Origin: Methanocorpusculum sp.
GTDB lineage: Archaea > Halobacteriota > Methanomicrobia > Methanomicrobiales > Methanocorpusculaceae
Assembly: GCA_029987245.1 (NCBI GenBank)
Contig: DALTWG010000005.1
Coordinates: 1 to 50,729, forward strand
Reading direction: 5' to 3'
Length of the DNA: 50,729 nt
This document shows, one piece after another, positions 16,148 through 24,682 of the stretch. The translations under genes and the position numbers were made by a program. The notes below the pieces were generated by a model. That model was not told the origin of the DNA. It made no database searches and saw nothing but the letters and a program-made list of their open reading frames with translations. Numbering within the stretch: the first letter of the stretch is position 1; each line of letters opens with the position of its first letter.

Positions 16148-16157
16148 CATTAAATAG
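16148..16157 (-). promoter_or_regulatory. TATA box for the YhcG-like gene
   Basis: Minus strand CTATTTAATG, about 45 nt before the ATG; a start site near 16125 would leave a short leader holding AGAGGTGA. The rest of 16106-16256 holds the fdhB 3' flank, with a weak CCTCA/TGAGG hairpin (about 16224-16240) and no gene. Confidence 0.5.
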
Positions 16158-16256
16158 ATATCGTTCGGGGGAAGATGCTGAAAAAGTGCAGGCGAAGACA
16201 AAAAAGGACAATGGAAAGGAGTGATCCCTCACCCCTTATGAGGTTAATCCGTGGAT

Positions 16257-17513
16257 TTACTGCTGCTCGCCGAAGACGTTTTCGTAAATCATGTCGGAAC
16301 CGGTTGCATTCAGACGTGCGCGCTCGTCGGCTTCCTCTGCGAATGCGAGGACCGGAAGCTCCATGTCGTAACCCGGCTTGTGACCGAACATCTTTTCGAG
16401 TTCGACCTGCTGTGCATGCATGTAAAGTGCGTTCGGGATATCCATCGGACAAAGTTCCTGACACTGACCGCAGTTGACACAGGAGTCGGCAATGTGTGCG
16501 AATCTGATCATCTGGAACATGAAGTCCGGCGGGATGATACCCGGGCGAACCAGGTGAGCCTTCTTGGTGGAACACTCAACACAGTAACAGATCGGACAGT
16601 TCTCGATACAGCCGTAGCATTTGATACAGCGGGAAGCTTCAGCCATGATCTTCTGTAAGCGCTCGGTTCCCTCGCCGAGAGTGGCGAACTGGGCTGCCTG
16701 GCCTTTCTTACCCATCTTAATCATGACATTCTCGACTTTGCCGCGAATCTCAAGACCCTTTGCTTCCGGAGCACAGGTCTCAATCTTGCCTGCGGAAACA
16801 GCGCCGTCAAGAACGAATGCACCCTTCTCGGAGCAGACCTCAACAAAGGTTGCCTTGCCTGCCTTCGGGCCGATGACACCCCAGTTTCCGCATGCGAGAT
16901 CGCACTGGCGCGGAATCTTGGTTTCGCAGCGCTGGCAGTTTAAGCGGCGGCCCATGCCCTTTGCCTCAAGGTCGTCGACCTTGATGCCTTTGGTCTGTTC
17001 CTTGCCGTCATCATCGATGTATTCAATGATAAACTGTCCCTTGTCGATTTCCTCTTTGATGACCTTGTCCGGGTTGACACCGTACTCTTCGCGGATCATC
17101 TTGCGTGCCATCTGCGGAGAGATGGAACCGCCGCAGTTCAGACCAATGGAGATAACATTGTCCATGTTGATCTGGTTGCGTTTTGCAAGTTCATAGAGTG
17201 CTTTTGCATCGCATCCTTTGCAGGTGATTGCGATTTTCATGTCCTTTGCACCGTTTAAGTACTTCTTAATGAGCTTCGGGAGAAGCAGAGTACCACAGTG
17301 GAGAGAACCTGCACATTTGTCGATTTCTGCCGGGTCGGTGATGAAAGCCGGCTGCGGGTCGTAAAGGTCGACACCCTTTCTGACGGTTAAGACCATGTCA
17401 ACAATCTTGTTCTCAAGTAAGTACTTGAGCATGGTTGACACTGCTCCGCCGCATTCGCCCTTAATGTTTGCGTCTTTTGTCCATGCGTAGAAGACATCGC
17501 CTTTTGCTGACAT
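16257..17513 (-). CDS. fdhB: Formate dehydrogenase, F420-reducing beta subunit
   Basis: A 418-aa iron-sulfur flavoprotein subunit that passes electrons from formate oxidation to coenzyme F420. The N-terminal part has the FrhB/FdhB pattern (GECGGAVSTMLKYLLENK and CAGSLHCGTLLLPK). A central cysteine-rich region (NCQRCETKIPRQCDLACGNWGV) and two C-terminal ferredoxin motifs (CIKCYGCIENCPICYC and CVNCGQCQELCP) bind Fe-S clusters. Only 2 nt separate it from fdhA, so they form one transcription unit. Codon bias suggests high expression, consistent with growth on formate. Confidence 0.96.
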   Translation of the reverse strand: MSAKGDVFYAWTKDANIKGECGGAVSTMLKYLLENKIVDMVLTVRKGVDLYDPQPAFITDPAEIDKCAGSLHCGTLLLPKLIKKYLNGAKDMKIAITCKGCDAKALYELAKRNQINMDNVISIGLNCGGSISPQMARKMIREEYGVNPDKVIKEEIDKGQFIIEYIDDDGKEQTKGIKVDDLEAKGMGRRLNCQRCETKIPRQCDLACGNWGVIGPKAGKATFVEVCSEKGAFVLDGAVSAGKIETCAPEAKGLEIRGKVENVMIKMGKKGQAAQFATLGEGTERLQKIMAEASRCIKCYGCIENCPICYCVECSTKKAHLVRPGIIPPDFMFQMIRFAHIADSCVNCGQCQELCPMDIPNALYMHAQQVELEKMFGHKPGYDMELPVLAFAEEADERARLNATGSDMIYENVFGEQQ

Positions 17514-17515
17514 TT

Positions 17516-19585
17516 TTAGGCCTCCTTCTTTCTAATGTTTACCGCACACACTTTGTATTCCGGAGTTCTGGATACCGGGTCGTATGCAGTGTTGGTAACG
17601 AGGTTTGCACGTGCTTCAATGAAGTGGAACGGCATGAAGAATACTCCCGGCTTGATGTAGTCAAAGACACGGGTGCAGACTTCAACTTCTCCGCGGCGGG
17701 AGTAGAGAATGACCGGTTCGCCGTCTTTAACGCCGAGTTTCTCTGCGTCAATCTTGTTCATTTCAAGCCATGCGGTCGGGCAGTCGCGGTCAAGCTGGGT
17801 GCAGCGGCGGGTCATGGAGCCGCTCGGCCAGTGCCAGATGGTTGCACCGGTGGTGAGCCAGAACGGATAGTCGCCGTCGATAACCTCGGCCGGGTCACGG
17901 TGTTCGATTGCTTCAAGGCAGGCTTTGCCTTCGGGCATGCCGTTGAACTGGGTGATGTGGAGAATCGGGGTTCCCGGGTGGTCTTCGGTCGGGCACGGCC
18001 ACTGGATGCCGTCACCGTCGAGTTTTGCATAGGTGATACCTGCATACTGCGGGGTGATGCCGCGCATTTCGTTGAAGACGTCTTCAGTGGTGTTCCACTG
18101 GAAGTATTTGCCGTAGCCCATCTTTTCTGCAATCATTTTCATGATTTCCCAGTCGAGTTTTGCCTCTCCGGGTGCGTCCTGGGCTTTCCGGAATCTCTGG
18201 ACACGGCGTTCCGCGTTGGTCTGGGTACCGTCTTCTTCTGCATAGCAGGAGCCCGGTAAGACGACGTCTGCGTACTTGGAGGTCTCGGTGTTGAAGATAT
18301 CCTGGACAACTAAGAATTCACAGTTCTCCATTGCCTTTTCGACCATCTTGGAGTTCGGGTCGGAGATAACCGGGTTTTCACCCATCAGGTACATGCATTT
18401 TACTTTGTCCGGGTGCTCATATAAGGTGTCAAGCATCTCGGGGATGTGCAGACCGAGTTTGCCCTGCGGGACAGAGTCAACGCCCCAGTAGTCGGCAACT
18501 TTCTTTGCGAGGTCCGGGTTCATGACAGACTGGTAGCCCGGATATACGTTCGGGAGTGCGCCCATGTCGCAGGAGCCCTGAACATTGTTCTGTCCGCGGA
18601 GTGCGTTGACACCGCAGCCCGGCTTTCCGATGTTGCCGAGGATGGACTGAATCTGTGCGATGGATCTGACGTTGTCGACACCAACGGTGTGCTGGGTAAT
18701 GCCAAGGCAGTGGACGAATGCGGTCTTGTGCTGGCATTCGTGGAGCCATTTGAGTGCAGTCTGGAGCTGTTCTACCGGTACGCCGGTGATCTTGGAGGTG
18801 TTCTCCCAGTTGTATTTGTCCTGGAGTACGCACTTCTTCATCTCTTCGTAGCCGTTGCATCTCTTTTCGACGAACTCGTGGTCAATCCAGTCGTTCTCGA
18901 TGATGTATTTCATTAAGCAGTTTAAGAGCTGGATATCAGTTCCCGGGTAGTGCTGCATGTGCATTTCCGCCTGCTTTGCAGTCGGGGTAACACGCGGGTC
19001 GCAGACAATAATGTGTGCTCCCTTCTTCTTTGCTTCCATGATTCTGCGGCCTGCAAGCGGGTGTGCTTCAAGGTTGTTGGAACCGATGATGAAAACAAGG
19101 TCGGCGATTGCAAGGTCGTCGAAGGAGTTGGTGGATGCGCCGGAGCCGAAGACTTTTGCAAGTCCTGCAACAGTCGGTGCGTGACAAAGTCTTGCGCAGT
19201 GGTCGATGTTCGGGGTCTTTAAGCAGATACGTGCGAACTTCTGCATTGCGTAGTTGTCTTCGTTGCAGCAGCGTGCGGAGGAAATGACTGCAAACTCGTC
19301 GGGCTGATACTTTGCAAAGTTCTCAGCGACGACTTTGAGGGCTTCTTCCCAGGTTGCCGGTTTCTGCTCGCCGGTCTTCGGGTCTTTGATAAGCGGAGTG
19401 GTTAAGCGGTCAGGGGAGTTAATGAACTCGAAACCGAAGATTCCCTTCGGGCAGAGTTTGCCCTGGTTAACCGGTGCTCTCTGGCTCGGTGCGGAGTCGA
19501 TGATCTTTCCGTCTTTGACGACTAAGTTGAAAGAACATCCGGCGCCACAGTACGGGCAGGTTGTAGTTACATACTTAATTTCCAT
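17516..19585 (-). CDS. fdhA: Formate dehydrogenase, catalytic alpha subunit
   Basis: A 689-aa molybdopterin enzyme that oxidises formate to CO2. An N-terminal [4Fe-4S] motif is formed by C10, C13, C17 and C45. The active-site metal ligand is cysteine, C134 in ARLCHAPTV, not selenocysteine. Molybdopterin-binding segments such as GSNNLEAHPLAGRRI and LMGENPVISDPNS follow, with the C-terminal dinucleotide-binding domain (LTTGATIWHWPSGSMTRR). GAGG at 19593-19596 precedes the ATG. It is the first gene of the fdhAB operon and diverges from tbp. Confidence 0.97.
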   Translation of the reverse strand: MEIKYVTTTCPYCGAGCSFNLVVKDGKIIDSAPSQRAPVNQGKLCPKGIFGFEFINSPDRLTTPLIKDPKTGEQKPATWEEALKVVAENFAKYQPDEFAVISSARCCNEDNYAMQKFARICLKTPNIDHCARLCHAPTVAGLAKVFGSGASTNSFDDLAIADLVFIIGSNNLEAHPLAGRRIMEAKKKGAHIIVCDPRVTPTAKQAEMHMQHYPGTDIQLLNCLMKYIIENDWIDHEFVEKRCNGYEEMKKCVLQDKYNWENTSKITGVPVEQLQTALKWLHECQHKTAFVHCLGITQHTVGVDNVRSIAQIQSILGNIGKPGCGVNALRGQNNVQGSCDMGALPNVYPGYQSVMNPDLAKKVADYWGVDSVPQGKLGLHIPEMLDTLYEHPDKVKCMYLMGENPVISDPNSKMVEKAMENCEFLVVQDIFNTETSKYADVVLPGSCYAEEDGTQTNAERRVQRFRKAQDAPGEAKLDWEIMKMIAEKMGYGKYFQWNTTEDVFNEMRGITPQYAGITYAKLDGDGIQWPCPTEDHPGTPILHITQFNGMPEGKACLEAIEHRDPAEVIDGDYPFWLTTGATIWHWPSGSMTRRCTQLDRDCPTAWLEMNKIDAEKLGVKDGEPVILYSRRGEVEVCTRVFDYIKPGVFFMPFHFIEARANLVTNTAYDPVSRTPEYKVCAVNIRKKEA

Positions 19586-19621
19586 GGATAAACCTCGGAT
19601 TACTTACTTGTCTGTTTCGAG

Positions 19622-19633
19622 AGTATTTAATAG
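19622..19633 (-). promoter_or_regulatory. TATA box for fdhAB
   Basis: Minus strand CTATTAAATACT lies about 40 nt upstream of the fdhA ATG, leaving a short leader with GAGG. The remaining 19634-19820 contains T-rich and GC-rich stretches but no gene I can support; it may carry fdh regulation. Confidence 0.6.
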
Positions 19634-19818
19634 TGTCTCCTCGAGGGCGGTTTTTGATTATTTTGAGTGGCCGAATTTTGCGGGTAAAATGCCGGAGTTA
19701 GGATTTTTCAGTTGACAATATTTTTTGTTAATCTTTTTTCGGATATTGCGCGCGGCAGAAAGGAGAAGGGAATTATAGTTGTGCGCCGGTGAGGTTTGGC
19801 GCGGGTCGGGTATCCATA

Positions 19819-19832
19819 CAAGTATTTAAATA
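19819..19832 (+). promoter_or_regulatory. TATA box for tbp
   Basis: CAAGTATTTAAATA on plus; the core TTTAAATA is centred about 28 nt before the ATG. The transcript would therefore be nearly leaderless. TBP would bind its own promoter, as in other archaea. Confidence 0.6.
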
Positions 19833-19856
19833 GTTTATAAACTACATTAAATAGTA

Positions 19857-20420
19857 ATGAATATTGACCCGCAGCAGACGCTCAAGATTGAAAATGTTGT
19901 TGCGTCTGCAAAGATTAACGATGAAATTGACCTGGTTGCGCTTGCAGCGCAGCTTCCGGGCGCAGATTATGACAAAAAGCGGTTTCCGGGCGTGGTCATC
20001 CGTATTGACGAGCCGAAAATCGCAGCTCTTGTGTTTGGTTCGGGAAAGGTTGTTTTAACCGGGGCTAAAAGTCTGGATAGTCTTGAAACCGGTTTGAAAT
20101 ATCTGTTGAAACTGTTGAAAAAGTACGGTATTGCAATTGAGGGAAAACCCAAATGCAGTGTCCAAAACATTGTTACGTCGGCGGATTTGGGCTCGCGCAT
20201 TAATTTGAACAAGATTGCGATGGGGCTTACTTTAGATAAAATCGAGTATGAGCCTGAGCAGTTTCCGGGACTTGTCTATCGTCTCGCTGACCCGAAGGTT
20301 GTGGTTCTGTTATTCGGTTCGGGAAAGGTTATTATCACGGGCGGCAAAAAGGGCGAGGATGCGGGGCGCGCGGTCGAACAAATATGTGCAGATCTTCGTG
20401 AACTGAAGATTCTGCAGTAA
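19857..20420 (+). CDS. tbp: TATA-box binding protein
   Basis: A 187-aa general transcription factor made of two direct repeats of about 90 residues. Matching segments are IENVVASAKIN and VQNIVTSADLGSRIN, RFPGVVIRIDEPKIAALVFGSGKVVLTG and QFPGLVYRLADPKVVVLLFGSGKVIITG. It recruits TFB and RNA polymerase to archaeal promoters. Length and conserved residues are normal. It diverges from fdhAB and converges on the EamA-type transporter, with only 37 bp between stops. Confidence 0.97.
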   Translation: MNIDPQQTLKIENVVASAKINDEIDLVALAAQLPGADYDKKRFPGVVIRIDEPKIAALVFGSGKVVLTGAKSLDSLETGLKYLLKLLKKYGIAIEGKPKCSVQNIVTSADLGSRINLNKIAMGLTLDKIEYEPEQFPGLVYRLADPKVVVLLFGSGKVIITGGKKGEDAGRAVEQICADLRELKILQ

Positions 20421-20457
20421 TATACTTTTTTTATCGCTGATACGTCCGGCAAAAAAA

Positions 20458-22470
20458 TTAAAACACCGGCAGTTTCGGTTTTTCGGAGAAAACAGCGAAT
20501 GCCAGGTATATGCAGACCAGTATGCAGAATACATCCAGAAGAATAGCGGTATTAAACAGTTCGGGAAACACATCGAGCATGGATCTAAGAACTTCCGAAA
20601 ACGCCTGCCCTATCATCAGGAGAGCAAAAAGGAGCGCTGAACTGCTTCTGAATACAGCGAAAACACCGACAATCAGGAAAAGAAGCGAATACAGCATAAT
20701 CATCGAAGAGGAACTGTACAAACATTCAAGCAGGGTAACAAAGCCGATCGAGATAAAAATCAGACTGTTAAAACTCCGTTTTGCGATGACAAACAGCAGA
20801 ATGCCGACAAGCAGCAGCATTAAGGAAAAGACTATCGTTGTTTTGACTTCAACATCGGTAGAAATGAGCTGTTCGGAAAATTCATCGATAATCCATATCA
20901 GGAGATATGCTCCGAAAAACAAAAAGCCGAGAATTGCGCCGCATTTGTTGAATGAAACCGTACTGTTTGCGGTAAGATACTTTTGCAGCGGAAATGCCAC
21001 TTTCTGGGAGGCGCTTGCAAGGGCAAGGTAAAGCAGTGCCAGTACGCTTAACACAAGAATCACCCGGAATATAGTGTTAAACAGTTCGTTTTGCGTGAAA
21101 CTGATGGAGACAAAGATCAGGCTGTTTAAAATGACGATGAGAGAATAGACATATTTCTGTTTGTCGCCCGCGGTTAAAAGAATCAGCGCAAAAAGAAGGG
21201 AAAACACGGTGACTGCGGTAACTACCGGCAGACAGCCTCCGCTTACCCAGTATACAATATAAAGCGCGCCGAAGTAGAGGAAGGTAATTGCGGGGAGAAC
21301 ACGTCTGCGCAGAACCAACAGCGCAATGGCGCAGAATATCAGAAGCAGGCCGATGGCTACAGATACTATGAATCTCCCGTTATCATCGGACAGGAACGAG
21401 TAATAAATTTCAGGGCTGTCCAGCATCATCTCAAAGAGAGTAACTATTGCGCAAACGGCAAGGGCAATGAATCCGAATGCCATGACGTAATTGCGCGCTT
21501 CGTTTTTGGCAGCATCGCTCATGTCGGTTAAAAGCGGTGACTCGGGGCTGTCCGCCGGTTCTTCTTCCGGTATTGCTTCTTTGTTGCGTGTCAGGGTGAA
21601 ATACATCCCGGGCAGCACAAGCACAAGTGCTCCTGCAAAGAGAATGGACAGCGGCTCGCCAAGGAAGATAAAAGATATCAAAACGGCTACCAGCGGAGAT
21701 ACGCTGGTGATTGCACTTGCCTTTGCGGCTCCGAGTTGCCGCTGGGCATACATGAGAAAAAGATTTATTCCGCCGGCAAAAACAAAACCGGATATCAGCA
21801 GTCCGCCGATTACTGCAAGCGAGGGAAGGCTTGAGCCATAAATAACTGCAGCAGCGACGCAGCAGCAGGCAACTCCGGCCGCGCGAATAGCTACTATTTC
21901 AGTAGGGTTTTTGTGAGAAAGCCGTTTCATGAAGTTGTTATTGAAAGCATAACAGACACATGATGCCAGGATTAAAAGAGAGCCGGTGCTGAATTCCAGT
22001 GAGCTAAGATCGGTGACGGAAAGGGCAATGCATCCGAGAACGGTAAATACAATGCCGATGCAGAGACGTTTCGGTATTTTTTCCCTGAAGATAAAAAATG
22101 CCACTATCGCTGTTGCAACAGCACAAAAATTGTTCATTAACGAGGCATTTGATGCGGTTGATACTGCCAACCCGAAGAAGAACAGCAGTGAGCCGCCGAC
22201 ACTGGTTAAAATCATGCCGATGATATTGGGGATGTCAGATTTGCCGGCATGGCGGTTTTTATCGACCAGACCGGTATTTTTTCCCAGGAGCATGACAAGA
22301 AACATACCAACTGCTGCGCCGATGTTAGTTAAAACAGCGGTCATTATCGGGTCGGTTCCGGAGAGAAACAGTTTGTTTACCGGTGTTTTTGCTCCGAGAA
22401 ACAAGGTTGCAGTAAGAGCGCAGATTACTGCAAATATGTAGGGATTTTTCATGCTGAAGGAAAAAGACAT
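20458..22470 (-). CDS. EamA (DMT) transporter with a long C-terminal membrane domain
   Basis: A 670-aa protein. Residues 1-300 contain two EamA-type repeats, about ten transmembrane helices in the drug/metabolite transporter pattern (e.g. FLGAKTPVNKLF, SPLVAVLISFIFLGEPLSI). After an acidic linker (about 300-330, EEEPADSPESP), a second block of 10 or so hydrophobic helices fills residues 330-670. I do not recognise that half; standalone EamA exporters are only about 300 aa. The substrate is unknown. The gene is single, with AT-rich promoter sequence directly upstream. Start ATG 22470; ATG 22452 is an alternative. Confidence 0.8.
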   Translation of the reverse strand: MSFSFSMKNPYIFAVICALTATLFLGAKTPVNKLFLSGTDPIMTAVLTNIGAAVGMFLVMLLGKNTGLVDKNRHAGKSDIPNIIGMILTSVGGSLLFFFGLAVSTASNASLMNNFCAVATAIVAFFIFREKIPKRLCIGIVFTVLGCIALSVTDLSSLEFSTGSLLILASCVCYAFNNNFMKRLSHKNPTEIVAIRAAGVACCCVAAAVIYGSSLPSLAVIGGLLISGFVFAGGINLFLMYAQRQLGAAKASAITSVSPLVAVLISFIFLGEPLSILFAGALVLVLPGMYFTLTRNKEAIPEEEPADSPESPLLTDMSDAAKNEARNYVMAFGFIALAVCAIVTLFEMMLDSPEIYYSFLSDDNGRFIVSVAIGLLLIFCAIALLVLRRRVLPAITFLYFGALYIVYWVSGGCLPVVTAVTVFSLLFALILLTAGDKQKYVYSLIVILNSLIFVSISFTQNELFNTIFRVILVLSVLALLYLALASASQKVAFPLQKYLTANSTVSFNKCGAILGFLFFGAYLLIWIIDEFSEQLISTDVEVKTTIVFSLMLLLVGILLFVIAKRSFNSLIFISIGFVTLLECLYSSSSMIMLYSLLFLIVGVFAVFRSSSALLFALLMIGQAFSEVLRSMLDVFPELFNTAILLDVFCILVCIYLAFAVFSEKPKLPVF

Positions 22471-22558
22471 TAATATATATTTGCTGGCGGTATGATATAA
22501 AAACTGCTGAAACTGCTTTGGTTATAAAAAAACAGGGGGTTTACGGAGAGGACTGCTG

Positions 22559-23017
22559 TTACCCCTGCCAGAACGTTTCAAGACTTCCGAAAGCAAGCGT
22601 CTTTCCGTCGCGCAAAGCTTCGACAACGGCGTCCGCTTTCGAGGTGTAAGGGATTTTCAGCGGCTCATTGCGGATAAATACCTGGAAAAGCAGCCGGTCA
22701 CGCACGCCAAGGCCGGGGCTCGGGCCGTGCCAGGCGTTTTCGCCGAAGTCGTTTACGCCCTGGACGGCGGGGAAGGGAAACTGGGGCGCCGGTCCGGCGT
22801 CATATCCGGGCGGGATGTAGCCGACGGATGGAATGTTCCAGATTGACCAGATGCATTTGTCTTTTTCATGGCCTGATTTGTTGTACACAATAATGCAGGC
22901 ATATTCGTATGACGGGTCAACGCCGTGTATCTGAATAAGCGGCGAGATGTTGCCGCCTGTGGCGGTGCTTGAGGGCGTAATGCCGTTTTGACCGAGGTCG
23001 ATGGTTACGGTGTCCAT
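22559..23017 (-). CDS. PEBP-like protein (YbhB/YbcL family)
   Basis: A 152-aa protein resembling the phosphatidylethanolamine-binding/Raf-kinase-inhibitor-like family found in bacteria and archaea. Supporting segments are NISPLIQIHGVDPSYEYACIIV, WSIWNIPS and NAWHGPSPGLGVRDRLLFQVF, which correspond to the ligand-binding core of the family. The biochemical role in archaea is unknown. I start at ATG 23017; the TTG nine bases upstream is less likely. It lies 68 bp after SBDS on the same strand and might be co-transcribed. Confidence 0.8.
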   Translation of the reverse strand: MDTVTIDLGQNGITPSSTATGGNISPLIQIHGVDPSYEYACIIVYNKSGHEKDKCIWSIWNIPSVGYIPPGYDAGPAPQFPFPAVQGVNDFGENAWHGPSPGLGVRDRLLFQVFIRNEPLKIPYTSKADAVVEALRDGKTLAFGSLETFWQG

Positions 23018-23084
23018 ATTATTCAATCGGCGCGGAAGATATTAATGGTATAGATTGGGGCAACCGGGGTCCGGGAAAAAAGAA

Positions 23085-23789
23085 TTAATCCAGAATCTTC
23101 AGCTGTGCGTCGCCTTTGGCAACCCCGTTGCACAGATTGAAGAATTCTTCCTGCATGCCTGCCGGAATCGTCACCACACAAATCCAGGAACCGTCATTCT
23201 GCCACTCGTTTTTGTCCATCTTGACATAGACCGCGCCGGAAACCGCGCCATATGCTTTTGCAGCGAAATCAAGCGGGAATTTGGCGGCGATTTTGCGTTC
23301 CTCGAAGCGGATGGGCAAAATCGGGCGAAGCGCTTTGACGGTTTCCTTTACTAAATCATCGACTGAGCGGAACGGGTCGAAGTTTACCCTGACCTGCTCG
23401 AGTGCAAGCTCAATTCTCATAACCGGATGGGGAAGGCCTGTCTGCGGATTGACGGCGTTTCTTGCGATATAATTGATTACCTTGCGGCGCTTTTCCTCGG
23501 TTAAATGCCGGCGCTGTTCGGTGGTTAGGTGGATTTCGCCTTTGAGAATGATTTCTTTTGCAATATCCTCGAATTTCGTGGTCTTGAAAACTTTCTGCAA
23601 ATCATCGTCAGCCGATTTATCACCGCGGGAGGCGTTTTCATAGACATTGAGCGCCGCAACGGCGTCTTCGAGTTCAATATCCTCTGCGCCGTGGCGCATC
23701 TTGTCAGCGAGTTCCGGGTCGACTAAAATCTCGAATTTCAGACCATGAGTTTCCAGCCGTGCAATGACTGCATCATCAAGAGAAATCAT
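23085..23789 (-). CDS. sdo1: Ribosome assembly factor SBDS
   Basis: A 234-aa archaeal SBDS (SDO1) protein with the three expected domains: an N-terminal FYSH domain (ETHGLKFEILVDPELADKMRHG), a helical middle and a C-terminal ferredoxin-like domain. EEKRRKVINYIARNAVNPQTGLPHP is characteristic. It assists late maturation of the large subunit together with EF-2-like GTPases. It starts directly after the psmA stop. In many archaea this pair is followed by exosome genes; here a PEBP-like gene follows instead. Confidence 0.95.
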   Translation of the reverse strand: MISLDDAVIARLETHGLKFEILVDPELADKMRHGAEDIELEDAVAALNVYENASRGDKSADDDLQKVFKTTKFEDIAKEIILKGEIHLTTEQRRHLTEEKRRKVINYIARNAVNPQTGLPHPVMRIELALEQVRVNFDPFRSVDDLVKETVKALRPILPIRFEERKIAAKFPLDFAAKAYGAVSGAVYVKMDKNEWQNDGSWICVVTIPAGMQEEFFNLCNGVAKGDAQLKILD

Positions 23790-24623
23790 TTATTTCGCCT
23801 CTTTTTTCTTATCCTGCTCGGCAGACTTGCTGAACTTTGCAACAGCCGCCTTGACTTCATCGGCATTGAGTTTTCTAAAGGAGATAATTGACATGCCTTT
23901 GCCGCCTGCGGGTGACTCGGTTCTGCGCGTCGGCGCCTTCTTTTTCGAATAGTCGCCTGCAATGCCGATTTCAACCGTGTTCATATCAAATTTGCCTTCG
24001 GTTGCTGTGTAGAGGGCTTTTAAGCCGAGCTGGATTGCTTCATCTGCAGAGCAGCCCTCTTTGTACTCCTTTTCAAAGAGTTTCATAACCGCCTGGCGCC
24101 CGATGCCGATACCGGTTGCATAGTATTCAAGAAGGGTGCCCGAGGGGTCGGTCTCAAATAAATGATAGCGGGCGCCTTCCGGGGTTGTTTCAACGCCGGC
24201 GATTAAAAGCGCCGTGCCATAGGGGCGCGCACCGCCAAAGAGCGTATAGGTCTGCATGTGGTCGCAGAGTTTTTTGGCGAGTGTTTCCACATCAATCGGC
24301 TCGCCGTAGGAGACACGGTTAATCTGCGCCTCGATTCTCGCGCGGTCGACAAGGGCACGCGCATCGCCGACAAGGCCTGATGAGGCAACACCTATGTGGT
24401 CATCGATTTTGAATATTTTTTCAATGGACGAGGGTTCCAGAAGTCTGGAGGATACACGTTTGTCCACAAGGAGAACAACGCCGTTTTTGCATTTTATGCC
24501 GACTGCGGTTGTGCCGCGTTTTACTGCTTCGCGAGCGTATTCAACCTGATACAAGCGTCCGTCGGGCGAAAACATCGTGATTGCACGGTCATATCCGCCC
24601 ATCTGATATTGCTGGGGCTGCAT
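23790..24623 (-). CDS. psmA: 20S proteasome alpha subunit
   Basis: A 277-aa alpha subunit forming the outer rings and gate of the archaeal 20S proteasome. The N-terminal gate and signature (YDRAITMFSPDGRLYQVEYAREAVKRG) are intact, as is GDARALVDRARIEAQ. It is somewhat longer than usual: about 20 extra residues (KKKAPTRRTESPAGGKG and following) sit between the last core strand and a C-terminal FRKLNADEVKAAV helix, which then ends in a Lys-rich tail. It is coupled to SBDS with no gap. Confidence 0.96.
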   Translation of the reverse strand: MQPQQYQMGGYDRAITMFSPDGRLYQVEYAREAVKRGTTAVGIKCKNGVVLLVDKRVSSRLLEPSSIEKIFKIDDHIGVASSGLVGDARALVDRARIEAQINRVSYGEPIDVETLAKKLCDHMQTYTLFGGARPYGTALLIAGVETTPEGARYHLFETDPSGTLLEYYATGIGIGRQAVMKLFEKEYKEGCSADEAIQLGLKALYTATEGKFDMNTVEIGIAGDYSKKKAPTRRTESPAGGKGMSIISFRKLNADEVKAAVAKFSKSAEQDKKKEAK

Positions 24624-24682
24624 AGTTATCCTATATGTATGTACGTTCTCATAAGATAGTTTTGTGATTTGAAACGCAAGCC

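Noticed and set aside
17468..18259. 263-aa plus-strand frame
   Set aside because: Antisense to fdhA/fdhB, whose motifs are unmistakable; the frame has no recognisable domain.
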